From IMG/VR virus record IMGVR_UViG_3300030106_000099, positions 1 through 29,896 of that record: DNA of 29,896 nt. The stretch is one strand, 5' to 3'. Positions 7,707-13,526 of this stretch are shown piece by piece. Position 1 is the first letter of the stretch. Each line of letters starts with the position of its first letter. Both the position numbers and the translations under genes were made by a program. This DNA is from a virus. Under the pieces are notes generated by a model that saw nothing but the letters and a program-made list of their open reading frames with translations, had not been told where the DNA came from and ran no database searches.

Positions 7707-9820
7707 TAACGCCTCCCGTCTGGTCTTATGTCAACTCTTGGTGATCCTAATCTCCATGTAACCCCTGTATTTTGGCTTTCCATTCTAAGAGCAAAGGATC
7801 TACCTCTAAGACGTACATACACTTGATCTGTAAATTGCTCTACAGGCAAGCTTGCAGTTTTAGAAACGGTGCTTGCATCAGATGATAAATAATCACCGCC
7901 CGGAAAGTTTCTAACTTTTAATGTCATAACTGCGCTAGGTGTCTCAGCAGTAGAGTTTCTAAAAGTAACATCAGGTATAAGTCTACGCATAAATGCAAAC
8001 TGATCACCTTCTCCTAAATCCATCTGACTGCTTTCAATAAAAGCAGTAATTGCAGAAGCAGGTTCTGTGCTACCATCATCAAAGCCAATCTCATGAAGAT
8101 AAAGGTAATGATCACTTGATGCTGCTAAAGGCTCTGCATTTACGCCCCTATCAAGCCACACCGTTCTTGGTAAGTTTCCGTAATACCATATTTTTTGTTG
8201 ATAATTGTATGTAACGTACCTGTCATTTTCTGTACTAGATCCAGAGGGATAAAACCATGTTACCTCTGCAAATGCAGAATTAAGGCCAGCCGTTACTTTT
8301 TCCAACTGATCACTGTTTATATCATTAAAAACATAATCTCTTACAGAACATGGAAGTCTTTGAACAGATCCAGCGTAAACATAAAACTCTTCAGCGCCCA
8401 TCCAAAATACACTGTCTTCAACAGCTATAGCACAAAGAGGACCAGCTATTGTAATTCCCTCTGAGATAGCGTTGATACCAAATGTGAAAGGAGGGCCGAG
8501 AAACTGCATAGCGTGTAGTGATACATCTGTGTAAACAAGTATTTGCTGACGTGTTTCAACTGCTGTTACGATTCTTGAACCAGATCCAATTCTAAGATCA
8601 CCAGCCGTATTAGTTACAAGAGATTGCCATTCAAGAACATTCTCTTGGTCACAAAATCTTATAAGCAAAGGGTCTTGAACTCCGGGATTGGTTTCAGAAT
8701 CACAGCCAAATGCTATGACGTGTCGATCACGATCTGAAACAATGATCTGTTTAGCAACAACTGGAGCTTTATTTGAGCCTGCCAATGTAGATAATTGCAC
8801 GGCCCTTGTTGTTATGCTATTTGTCCTGTCCCAATAATAAATATTATTGTCTCTAACATTAATGATTAAATCTTCACCGAAGTTATCATGTGACCAAATA
8901 CGAAGGGTTTGACCTGCCGCAGTTAAATCAGCAGAAGAGTTCCAAGTACCGCGACCCCAAGTGCCAGCACCCCAACCATTTCCAACAATTGTCGTGTCTA
9001 AACCAGTGTTGATTTGATATGCACCAACTACTGAACCACCCCCGCTCCCACTATCAGATGAAGTAGCAAAAACGAATGTCTGACTAAGACCAGAAGTCGT
9101 AGTTATGCTTTCAATTGTACTTACAGTACGTGCTTCTATTTGATAACTATTGTCGTTTATTAATGCAGTAATTTGATATTCTTGGTTTAAAACGTTTGCT
9201 GTTATGTTAGCACCAAGCGTAGCGGCTCCTGAAAAAGTAACAAAGTCATTTTCTAATGCACCATGATTAGTATCTGTAACTATAATGGTAGCACAAGTTA
9301 CAGCCTGTGCATCAGCATGAGAGGCAGCAGTTGTTCCGCTTTGCCCTCGTTCACAACCTTCTAAGTTATTTCCATCTAATGCAGCATATGTTATAATTTC
9401 GTTTTCAATTTTTATTCTTCCAGAACCGGGGAAGCCAGAAGTTGAAGTAAGTGTTATGATGTCAGCATCTGCATCTATCGCGCCATTAAGATCGTTTGCA
9501 CTTGCAGAAAATGTAACATCACCAGCAGACGTGGTGGATCTTATAGGCGTGATGTCGTTATATCCACCACCCTCATTAATATAATATTTTAAATGTGTTC
9601 CCACGCCAAGAAAGTTAGACCCATCTAGTGCAATCCAAGGATGAAGAGCACGAGCCGTGCCTAAAAACGCATTACTAGATTGCTTTATCCAACCACCTAT
9701 TTTTTCAGGATAACCAAAGCGAAATCGCACTTTATCCGTATCAAACCAACCGCCCTCATTACTATAAGACGTAGTTTCACGATTTACGCCGGGACGAAAT
9801 TGAAGTTTTGTAAGCGGCAT
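7706..9820 (-). CDS. Tail nozzle-type structural protein, 704 aa
   Basis: A 704-residue, mainly beta protein, starting MPLTKLQFRPGVNRETTSY. The start is ATG with AGGAG six bases upstream; a GTG one codon earlier is too close to the ribosome site. The conserved stretches GGWFDTDKVRFR and NGWGAGTWGRGTWN, and the many repeated strands (LWSHDNFGEDLI-type, FGINAISEGI), are features I associate with nozzle or DNA-stabilisation proteins of podoviruses (P22 gp10 and phage SU10 nozzle functional class), which form the distal tail tube. An apparent extra module of about 65 residues lies at 112-176. It heads the operon of internal virion proteins. The nozzle role is inferred by family resemblance. Confidence 0.7.
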   Translation of the reverse strand: MPLTKLQFRPGVNRETTSYSNEGGWFDTDKVRFRFGYPEKIGGWIKQSSNAFLGTARALHPWIALDGSNFLGVGTHLKYYINEGGGYNDITPIRSTTSAGDVTFSASANDLNGAIDADADIITLTSTSGFPGSGRIKIENEIITYAALDGNNLEGCERGQSGTTAASHADAQAVTCATIIVTDTNHGALENDFVTFSGAATLGANITANVLNQEYQITALINDNSYQIEARTVSTIESITTTSGLSQTFVFATSSDSGSGGGSVVGAYQINTGLDTTIVGNGWGAGTWGRGTWNSSADLTAAGQTLRIWSHDNFGEDLIINVRDNNIYYWDRTNSITTRAVQLSTLAGSNKAPVVAKQIIVSDRDRHVIAFGCDSETNPGVQDPLLIRFCDQENVLEWQSLVTNTAGDLRIGSGSRIVTAVETRQQILVYTDVSLHAMQFLGPPFTFGINAISEGITIAGPLCAIAVEDSVFWMGAEEFYVYAGSVQRLPCSVRDYVFNDINSDQLEKVTAGLNSAFAEVTWFYPSGSSTENDRYVTYNYQQKIWYYGNLPRTVWLDRGVNAEPLAASSDHYLYLHEIGFDDGSTEPASAITAFIESSQMDLGEGDQFAFMRRLIPDVTFRNSTAETPSAVMTLKVRNFPGGDYLSSDASTVSKTASLPVEQFTDQVYVRLRGRSFALRMESQNTGVTWRLGSPRVDIRPDGRR

Positions 9821-9834
9821 CACGATCTCCTGCT

Positions 9835-9870
9835 AAGAAGATTATACACAATCCGAATAATTGTACGAGA
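9835..9870 (-). promoter_or_regulatory. Candidate promoter for the nozzle/internal-protein operon
   Basis: An 80-base gap separates the endolysin stop from the nozzle ATG. It contains a perfect TATAAT (9841-9846, read on the minus strand) 20 bases before the ATG. The -35 region is poor (no close TTGACA), so this is only a candidate. The preceding T-rich stretch shows no strong hairpin that would make it a terminator. Confidence 0.35.
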
Positions 9871-9900
9871 TATTCTTTTTAAAAAAATAACCCGAACAAT

Positions 9901-10371
9901 TTATACAATTAATTCAAAGTGTGGACCATCAATAAAAGCACGTTTGCCCATACTGCGTTTTTTATCTACATATGCGTTCATAGCACTTTCCATTGTACCA
10001 TCCCAATACCGCATATCCATTGGGTATGATACATCTTTTGTAGACCACGCCGCACCCCAACATATGCCTACACCTATATCCCTTGCCGCTTGAGCCATAG
10101 CATCAGCAATATCATCGTAGAGATTCAGTTCCCATGATCCACGCGAACCAATATACGCAAAAAGATCAACCGCTAAACCATCAATATGTTTAGACTTCAT
10201 CGTTTGACTTGCACCTTTTGCAACCAATTCACGCTGCTCTTCAATGGTACGAAGTCCACATATTACGCCAAAATCTACTTTAGTATTATGTATTGCCGTT
10301 TTTACTATTGTTTGAAGACGTTCATCTACGCCCTCCAGTCTTTCAAGACTGCGTTTGCTTAATTTAAACAT
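9901..10371 (-). CDS. M15-family zinc peptidase, probable endolysin, 156 aa
   Basis: A 156-residue protein with the peptidase M15 signature: SKHIDGLAVDL (His62 and Asp69) and DGPHFEL near the C-terminus (His151), the expected three zinc ligands, plus Glu153. Members of this group (D-Ala-D-Ala carboxypeptidase or L-Ala-D-Glu endopeptidase type) cleave peptide stems of peptidoglycan and serve as phage endolysins. ATG at 10371 is chosen because GGAG lies nine bases upstream; earlier starts (ATG at 10380, TTG at 10386) have no correct spacing. There is no signal peptide, so export depends on the holin. It is the last gene of the lysis region and overlaps the upstream gene by eight bases. Confidence 0.85.
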   Translation of the reverse strand: MFKLSKRSLERLEGVDERLQTIVKTAIHNTKVDFGVICGLRTIEEQRELVAKGASQTMKSKHIDGLAVDLFAYIGSRGSWELNLYDDIADAMAQAARDIGVGICWGAAWSTKDVSYPMDMRYWDGTMESAMNAYVDKKRSMGKRAFIDGPHFELIV

Positions 10372-10561
10372 CTGTCCCATCTCCAAAAAGTTTTACACAC
10401 CGCCAAGAAACAATATTATAATTTGGATACCGTTGTCTCACAATATTTACCCCATAAGCACTTATAGACAATTCACACATTTCCTTGTTTGGAAACACGG
10501 GACTGCCTATAGACATGCAATTTCTCTCTGTACATACTAAAAAGATTGCAGCCCATATCAC
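10364..10561 (-). CDS. Small secreted or lipid-anchored-like Cys protein, 65 aa
   Basis: A 65-residue protein starting with GTG that overlaps the upstream stop (GTGA). The N-terminus MIWAAIFLVC is short and hydrophobic with a Cys at position 10. Four Cys in total are present (10, 15, 28, 54). The Cys could be a disulphide partner or, less likely, part of an atypical lipobox. It sits between an unknown protein and the endolysin, so an accessory lysis role such as a minimal outer-membrane spanin is possible but not shown. I recall similar short proteins with this hydrophobic-Cys start beside marine phage lysins. Its stop lies inside the endolysin start region. Confidence 0.55.
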   Translation of the reverse strand: MIWAAIFLVCTERNCMSIGSPVFPNKEMCELSISAYGVNIVRQRYPNYNIVSWRCVKLFGDGTDV

Positions 10562-10884
10562 TTTTTCTTCGCCATACCCGTATACGTTTCTCTAGGTAAA
10601 GCATAATCTTTCATTATTCTCCGCACCTCTGGTTCAGAAATATTTAAAGCGATAGAAATATTGTACACATCCATTCCATTTCTCGCCAGTCGATCAAGTT
10701 TCCTGCCAAAATTAGTAAGAGGACGATCTTTTGGCAAAACATGAAAAGATCTCTTTTTCTTCTCATCCTCTTTTAATCTTAATCTAGGATCAATCGCCGC
10801 ATCTCTTTTACGTTGTGCGTCCCATGCCTTCCGATACAAATCTTCGTATTCGATGCGTTTTGCCTCTTTTAAACAAACGTCCAT
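10558..10884 (-). CDS. Small charged protein with possible helix-turn-helix, 108 aa
   Basis: A 108-residue, Lys/Arg/Asp-rich protein. The N-terminal half is helical and charged (about residues 5-45). The segment DVYNISIALNISEPEVRRIM (about 72-91) has the spacing of a helix-turn-helix: helix, short turn with Asn-Ile-Ser, second helix with Arg-Arg. It ends with TGMAKKK. The ATG overlaps the holin stop (TAATG). It lacks any hydrophobic segment, so it is not an export protein. Whether it binds DNA to regulate late genes or has a structural role cannot be told; I do not recognise a named family. Confidence 0.55.
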   Translation of the reverse strand: MDVCLKEAKRIEYEDLYRKAWDAQRKRDAAIDPRLRLKEDEKKKRSFHVLPKDRPLTNFGRKLDRLARNGMDVYNISIALNISEPEVRRIMKDYALPRETYTGMAKKK

Positions 10885-11342
10885 TATGGTTTTACCTTCA
10901 TGTATTTGCTAACCGCACGATTGCCAAACCAAAAAGACATAATGGCGGCAAACAATCCAGCCGTAGCGTCATCCCATATCAATGACAAAGCGCGACCAAG
11001 ATCATGCCCAACGTCTAGCAGAGCAAGTAGAGCTGTTACTTTGATGGCAACGAAAAGGCCAAAAAAACAATAAGTAATGACAGGACGGACAGAACCTCGT
11101 AATGCGTTAATAAAGCCCCCTGCATCCATGCTATCATGCTTATACAATCCTTCTGTCTCTTTTATGTCCGCTTCCTTGTCCATAATACTAAGTTTTAACT
11201 CAGCGCGTTTGGACATTAAATCCATTTCAAGCTGCGCTCTTTCAAGTTCATGCTTGTGTTCTTGGTTTGCTTTAAAGTAATTTAAAACTTCTGGTAAAAA
11301 AGATGTACCAAAGCCAAGTAAACTTCCCAAAAGTGTAATCAT
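10884..11342 (-). CDS. Three-TM holin (GTA-type), 152 aa
   Basis: A 152-residue protein with a hydrophobic N-terminal segment (about 2-22, LLGSLLGFGTSFLPEVL), a long charged amphipathic helix (28-70) and two further membrane segments: about 86-110 (VRPVITYCFFGLFVAIKVTA) and 118-142, ending FWFGNRAVSKY. The architecture and the RPxxTY and FWFGxR signatures match the 3-TM holin family first described for gene transfer agent release. It would form inner-membrane lesions that release the M15 peptidase encoded two genes downstream. ATG overlaps the upstream stop as ATGA. Confidence 0.8.
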   Translation of the reverse strand: MITLLGSLLGFGTSFLPEVLNYFKANQEHKHELERAQLEMDLMSKRAELKLSIMDKEADIKETEGLYKHDSMDAGGFINALRGSVRPVITYCFFGLFVAIKVTALLALLDVGHDLGRALSLIWDDATAGLFAAIMSFWFGNRAVSKYMKVKP

Positions 11343-11533
11343 TTTTCACCTATAAATGCTTCAAACATTTTGTAAATTGCTTTTTGATACTCAGTCATTG
11401 AGCCATCTTTACCAGACTCTACATCCCGAAGAGCATGTTCGTAGTCATCAAGTTGTAATCCCATAATGCGTACCTGTTCTTTAGTTTCATCCAGTGCTTT
11501 TCTTAGGCGGTCTGACTCTTCTTCTTTTGTCAT
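11339..11533 (-). CDS. Small acidic coiled-coil protein, 64 aa
   Basis: A 64-residue charged protein (MTKEEESDRLRKALDETKEQ at the start) with a heptad pattern for most of its length and a C-terminal aromatic patch (YQKAIYKMFEAFIG). The ATG at 11533 lies three bases after the upstream stop; an upstream in-frame TTG would extend it into the previous gene without ribosome-site support. No membrane segment is seen. It is coupled to the holin gene by a four-base overlap, so it might modulate lysis or be an unrelated virion accessory. The family was not recognised. Confidence 0.5.
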   Translation of the reverse strand: MTKEEESDRLRKALDETKEQVRIMGLQLDDYEHALRDVESGKDGSMTEYQKAIYKMFEAFIGEK

Positions 11534-11535
11534 TT

Positions 11536-11757
11536 TTAGTCCCAGAATTTGGTTTCTTTTGGGAAGAATTTTGGTTCGCAATGAGCTTGGATTTTGCTTC
11601 TGCGATAGTACTTGTTTCCTTGAGTATAGATGTGTCCTGTTCTTTCAACTTCTCTTGCGAAATAGGCACATCTGTGGATGTCTCTGAACGCCGCAACGCC
11701 CCCGATATCCAACTCTTTATTGTCAATATATACGACCAACAAAAAGCCAAGAACCAT
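11536..11757 (-). CDS. Small secreted-like protein, 73 aa
   Basis: A 73-residue protein with a short hydrophobic N-terminus (MVLGFLLVVYI) followed by a polar domain with two Cys (FRDIHRCAYFAREVE and the later HCEPKF). I recognise this pattern, one Cys in a DxxRCxYFA helix and one near a Cys-x-Pro end, from small marine phage proteins in lysis regions; the Cys pair could form a disulphide in the periplasm. It starts one base after the upstream stop and has no strong ribosome site, consistent with coupling. A second frame over the same DNA is open for 97 codons but looks less convincing. The function is unknown. Confidence 0.55.
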   Translation of the reverse strand: MVLGFLLVVYIDNKELDIGGVAAFRDIHRCAYFAREVERTGHIYTQGNKYYRRSKIQAHCEPKFFPKETKFWD

Positions 11758-11758
11758 T

Positions 11759-11959
11759 TCATTTTTCTGAACCCAGCCACACCGCTATCGTTCCCGTCAT
11801 GGCCCCGCTGACCACTGAAATCATAGCACTTTGTTGCGTTGATAAATCTTCAAGGCTCATTCCCCAGTTTATGACTTTGATATACATAATCGTCATTACA
11901 AACATCATAAGTCGCGGCATCAGCTTGTATTGAAGTATTTTTTCAAAAGTGTTCGTCAC
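11759..11959 (-). CDS. Small two-TM membrane protein, 66 aa
   Basis: A 66-residue protein. Hydrophobic segment 1 (about 14-32, MPRLMMFVMTIMYIKVINW) and segment 2 (about 45-62, AMISVVSGAMTGTIAVWLG) are separated by a loop LEDLSTQQ, a conserved feature I recall in marine phage proteins of this size. The chosen start is GTG at 11959, with GAGGTG a few bases upstream; an ATG at 11920 would remove the charged N-terminus but keep both membrane segments. It may be a second holin, an antiholin or a pinholin-like protein, judging by size, topology and neighbours only. Confidence 0.6.
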   Translation of the reverse strand: MTNTFEKILQYKLMPRLMMFVMTIMYIKVINWGMSLEDLSTQQSAMISVVSGAMTGTIAVWLGSEK

Positions 11960-11960
11960 C

Positions 11961-12197
11961 CTACACCTCTACATCAACCCGTAAACCTTGTGGTTGCTCC
12001 ACGGCTTTCTTCTCGCCCAATCTATCATAACTGTACTGTAAAGCAACTTGTTGCTGTTCTACGACTTTTTGCTGCTTATGGACGCGCTGATGTTCACGCT
12101 CTATATTCTGCTGCGCTTGATGGTTTTCGATGCTTTGACGTGCAGCTTTTATATTTGCATCAACGGCAAATGGCATGCTCCTTACAGGATCAATCAT
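11961..12197 (-). CDS. Small Gln-rich helical protein, 78 aa
   Basis: A 78-residue hydrophilic protein, MIDPVRSMPFAVDANIKAAR at the start, then a Gln/Glu/His-rich helix with heptad character (about 25-60). The ATG at 12197 overlaps the stop of the upstream gene as ATGA; an extension to 12221 has no such support. No membrane segment or named domain is visible. It lies in the middle of the lysis-region gene string and may interact with the preceding helical membrane protein, but this is speculation. Confidence 0.5.
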   Translation of the reverse strand: MIDPVRSMPFAVDANIKAARQSIENHQAQQNIEREHQRVHKQQKVVEQQQVALQYSYDRLGEKKAVEQPQGLRVDVEV

Positions 12198-12664
12198 TGG
12201 CTTGCGCTCCTCAACAACCAAACTAAAACAAACAACCCACTAACAGAAATAATAAAAAGAAAAATGCCAAGCACCCATTCTATTATCTTTTGCTTTAGCT
12301 CTATACGGCGATATTCGTGTTCTTTCTGGGCCTGACGTACTTCAGCCTCTATTTTTAGAAGTTCATTCCATGCAGACGGCCCTAATGTGCCACTAATCCA
12401 TGTTCTTAACTCATCGCGTTGGGCCTGTATCTGACGCCTCTGCACAAACAATTCCATAGCTTGGGCTTCGATCCCGCCACCCATTGCTTTGTACCACGGA
12501 GGTTTCTCTATTTGTTTTGCTGCAAAATCAAAGTCAGCCATCGCCTTGCCCCATCTGGACAAGTCTTTACCCATGCCTTCTAAATCACGCCCGATTTGAC
12601 AACCTTTGCGGATGGCTTGAAATGCGCTACTAGCGAGAGCAAGTGCAGTGGCAGGGTCTACCAT
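12194..12664 (-). CDS. Conserved helical protein with C-terminal TM, 156 aa
   Basis: A 156-residue protein starting MVDPATALALASSAFQAIRK, with GRDLEGMGKDLSRWGKAM, a PPWYKAMGG motif near residue 55, a long charged coiled-coil helix (about 68-128) and a C-terminal membrane segment (about 129-150, VLGIFLFIISVSGLFVLVWL). I recognise this layout from proteins widespread in marine T7-like and related phages, where it is an uncharacterised virion or lysis-region protein. The tail-anchored topology, with the long helix in the cytoplasm or periplasm, would suit an inner-membrane spanin-like or holin-regulator job, though orientation cannot be decided from sequence. Confidence 0.6.
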   Translation of the reverse strand: MVDPATALALASSAFQAIRKGCQIGRDLEGMGKDLSRWGKAMADFDFAAKQIEKPPWYKAMGGGIEAQAMELFVQRRQIQAQRDELRTWISGTLGPSAWNELLKIEAEVRQAQKEHEYRRIELKQKIIEWVLGIFLFIISVSGLFVLVWLLRSASQ

Positions 12665-12673
12665 GAGCCAAAC

Positions 12674-12907
12674 CTAGCGTTCCATTAAACGATCTATTTT
12701 TTCTTCTAACCTGTCAAACCTATCCATAACACGATCCATGACCGTATTATTTTCTACTTTACTAACATACTCTTTTGCTAATTCTTCTCTTGTTTTATTA
12801 AGAAGAATTTGAACGCGCCCAAGTTCGTCATGTTGGCTTTTCAACCACCAACCTAAACCGCCTATTGCGGCAGTCAGTCCCACGTTTATGAGCGCGTCCA
12901 TTTCCAT
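12674..12907 (-). CDS. Small N-terminally anchored coiled-coil protein, 77 aa
   Basis: A 77-residue protein with an N-terminal hydrophobic segment (about 6-22, INVGLTAAIGGLGWWL) and a charged coiled coil for the rest (RDxVMDRFDRLEEKIDRLMER-type heptads at the C-terminus). The ATG overlaps the upstream stop (TAATG); an ATG two codons later is possible. One membrane anchor with a following coiled coil is the topology of inner-membrane spanin subunits, and also of several phage tail accessory proteins, so the assignment stays open. Confidence 0.55.
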   Translation of the reverse strand: MEMDALINVGLTAAIGGLGWWLKSQHDELGRVQILLNKTREELAKEYVSKVENNTVMDRVMDRFDRLEEKIDRLMER

Positions 12908-13131
12908 TATTCTGCTGCTACATCCTCTGGCGGCTCTTCTAAAGTCTTTGTCAGCATTTCCACAAACGCTTGCTTGCCAACCTGTAACTGGTCAAGGTTA
13001 CGTTGAGCCGCGTATATCTTGCGGTCTAAATCTAACACATGATTGACCATCACTTTCTGTTGGTCGTTAAGCTGGTCTTCCGTGTATTCTTTGTCGTTAA
13101 TCGTGATGGATTTTGTTTGTTTTTCAGCCAT
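12907..13131 (-). CDS. Small conserved phage protein, DUF6447-like, 74 aa
   Basis: A 74-residue protein: a short beta-like start (KSITINDKEYTEDQLNDQQ), then a helix with DLDRKIYAAQRNLDQLQVGK and an acidic tail. This pattern matches, from memory, the small DUF6447-type family common in marine phages; no function is known to me. ATG with AGGAG six bases upstream. It follows a 32-base gap after the preceding gene. It is soluble and could be a fibre-related or lysis-region accessory. Confidence 0.6.
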   Translation of the reverse strand: MAEKQTKSITINDKEYTEDQLNDQQKVMVNHVLDLDRKIYAAQRNLDQLQVGKQAFVEMLTKTLEEPPEDVAAE

Positions 13132-13163
13132 CGTGATCTCCTTTTAAGTCAGTGTTAAAGTTA

Positions 13164-13475
13164 TTATCCTCTTGCCTCAACCATAGCTTTGTATGCTGTC
13201 TTCACTGAGTCTGTCCAAGCTGCATTAGCTATAGCTTGCACACTAGCATCTTCACCAGAAATGTCTGTGGGTGTATGTGTCCAATTACCATCTTCAGCTT
13301 TCTCAGAAGAAAAAGGCACTAACACATGCCTGTGAAAGCTACGACTAATTTCTGTTTTTGCGCCACCTGCACCCTCTTCCATAATCACATTGGCTCTACG
13401 AACATTTATGTTCCATTTGTTTGCCACTTCTATTTTATCGTATTCTATTTCTTTTGTTATGTCGCCTTGTGCCAT
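13164..13475 (-). CDS. Conserved hypothetical protein, 103 aa
   Basis: A 103-residue protein, MAQGDITKEIEYDKIEVANK at the start, with alternating beta strands in the first two thirds and a helical C-terminus (AIANAAWTDSVKTAYKAMVE). A strong AAAGGAGGT ribosome site lies just before the ATG. It lies directly after the tail fibre stop with a 51-base spacer that holds no clear terminator. A beta-rich protein beside the fibre gene could be a fibre chaperone or a minor tail protein; the sequence alone does not show which. Confidence 0.5.
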   Translation of the reverse strand: MAQGDITKEIEYDKIEVANKWNINVRRANVIMEEGAGGAKTEISRSFHRHVLVPFSSEKAEDGNWTHTPTDISGEDASVQAIANAAWTDSVKTAYKAMVEARG

Positions 13476-13526
13476 TGTTACCTCCTTTGGCTTGGACTGT
13501 CCGACCCAATGCTATGCAATGAGTTA

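Noticed and set aside
9847-9900. A terminator after the endolysin
   Set aside because: A run of seven T is present, but no GC-containing hairpin precedes it.
11487-11762. An alternative minus-strand frame overlapping the 73-residue protein, with ATG at 11762 in an ATGA overlap and a hydrophobic N-terminus
   Set aside because: The 73-residue frame shows a Cys pattern I recognise; this one runs into a low-complexity Lys/Arg/Ser tail and overlaps the next gene by almost 50 bases. I keep it as unproven, not excluded.
13476-13526. A terminator between the fibre gene and the next gene
   Set aside because: Short complementary stretches (TTGG and CCAA) exist, but there is no stable stem and no T-run.
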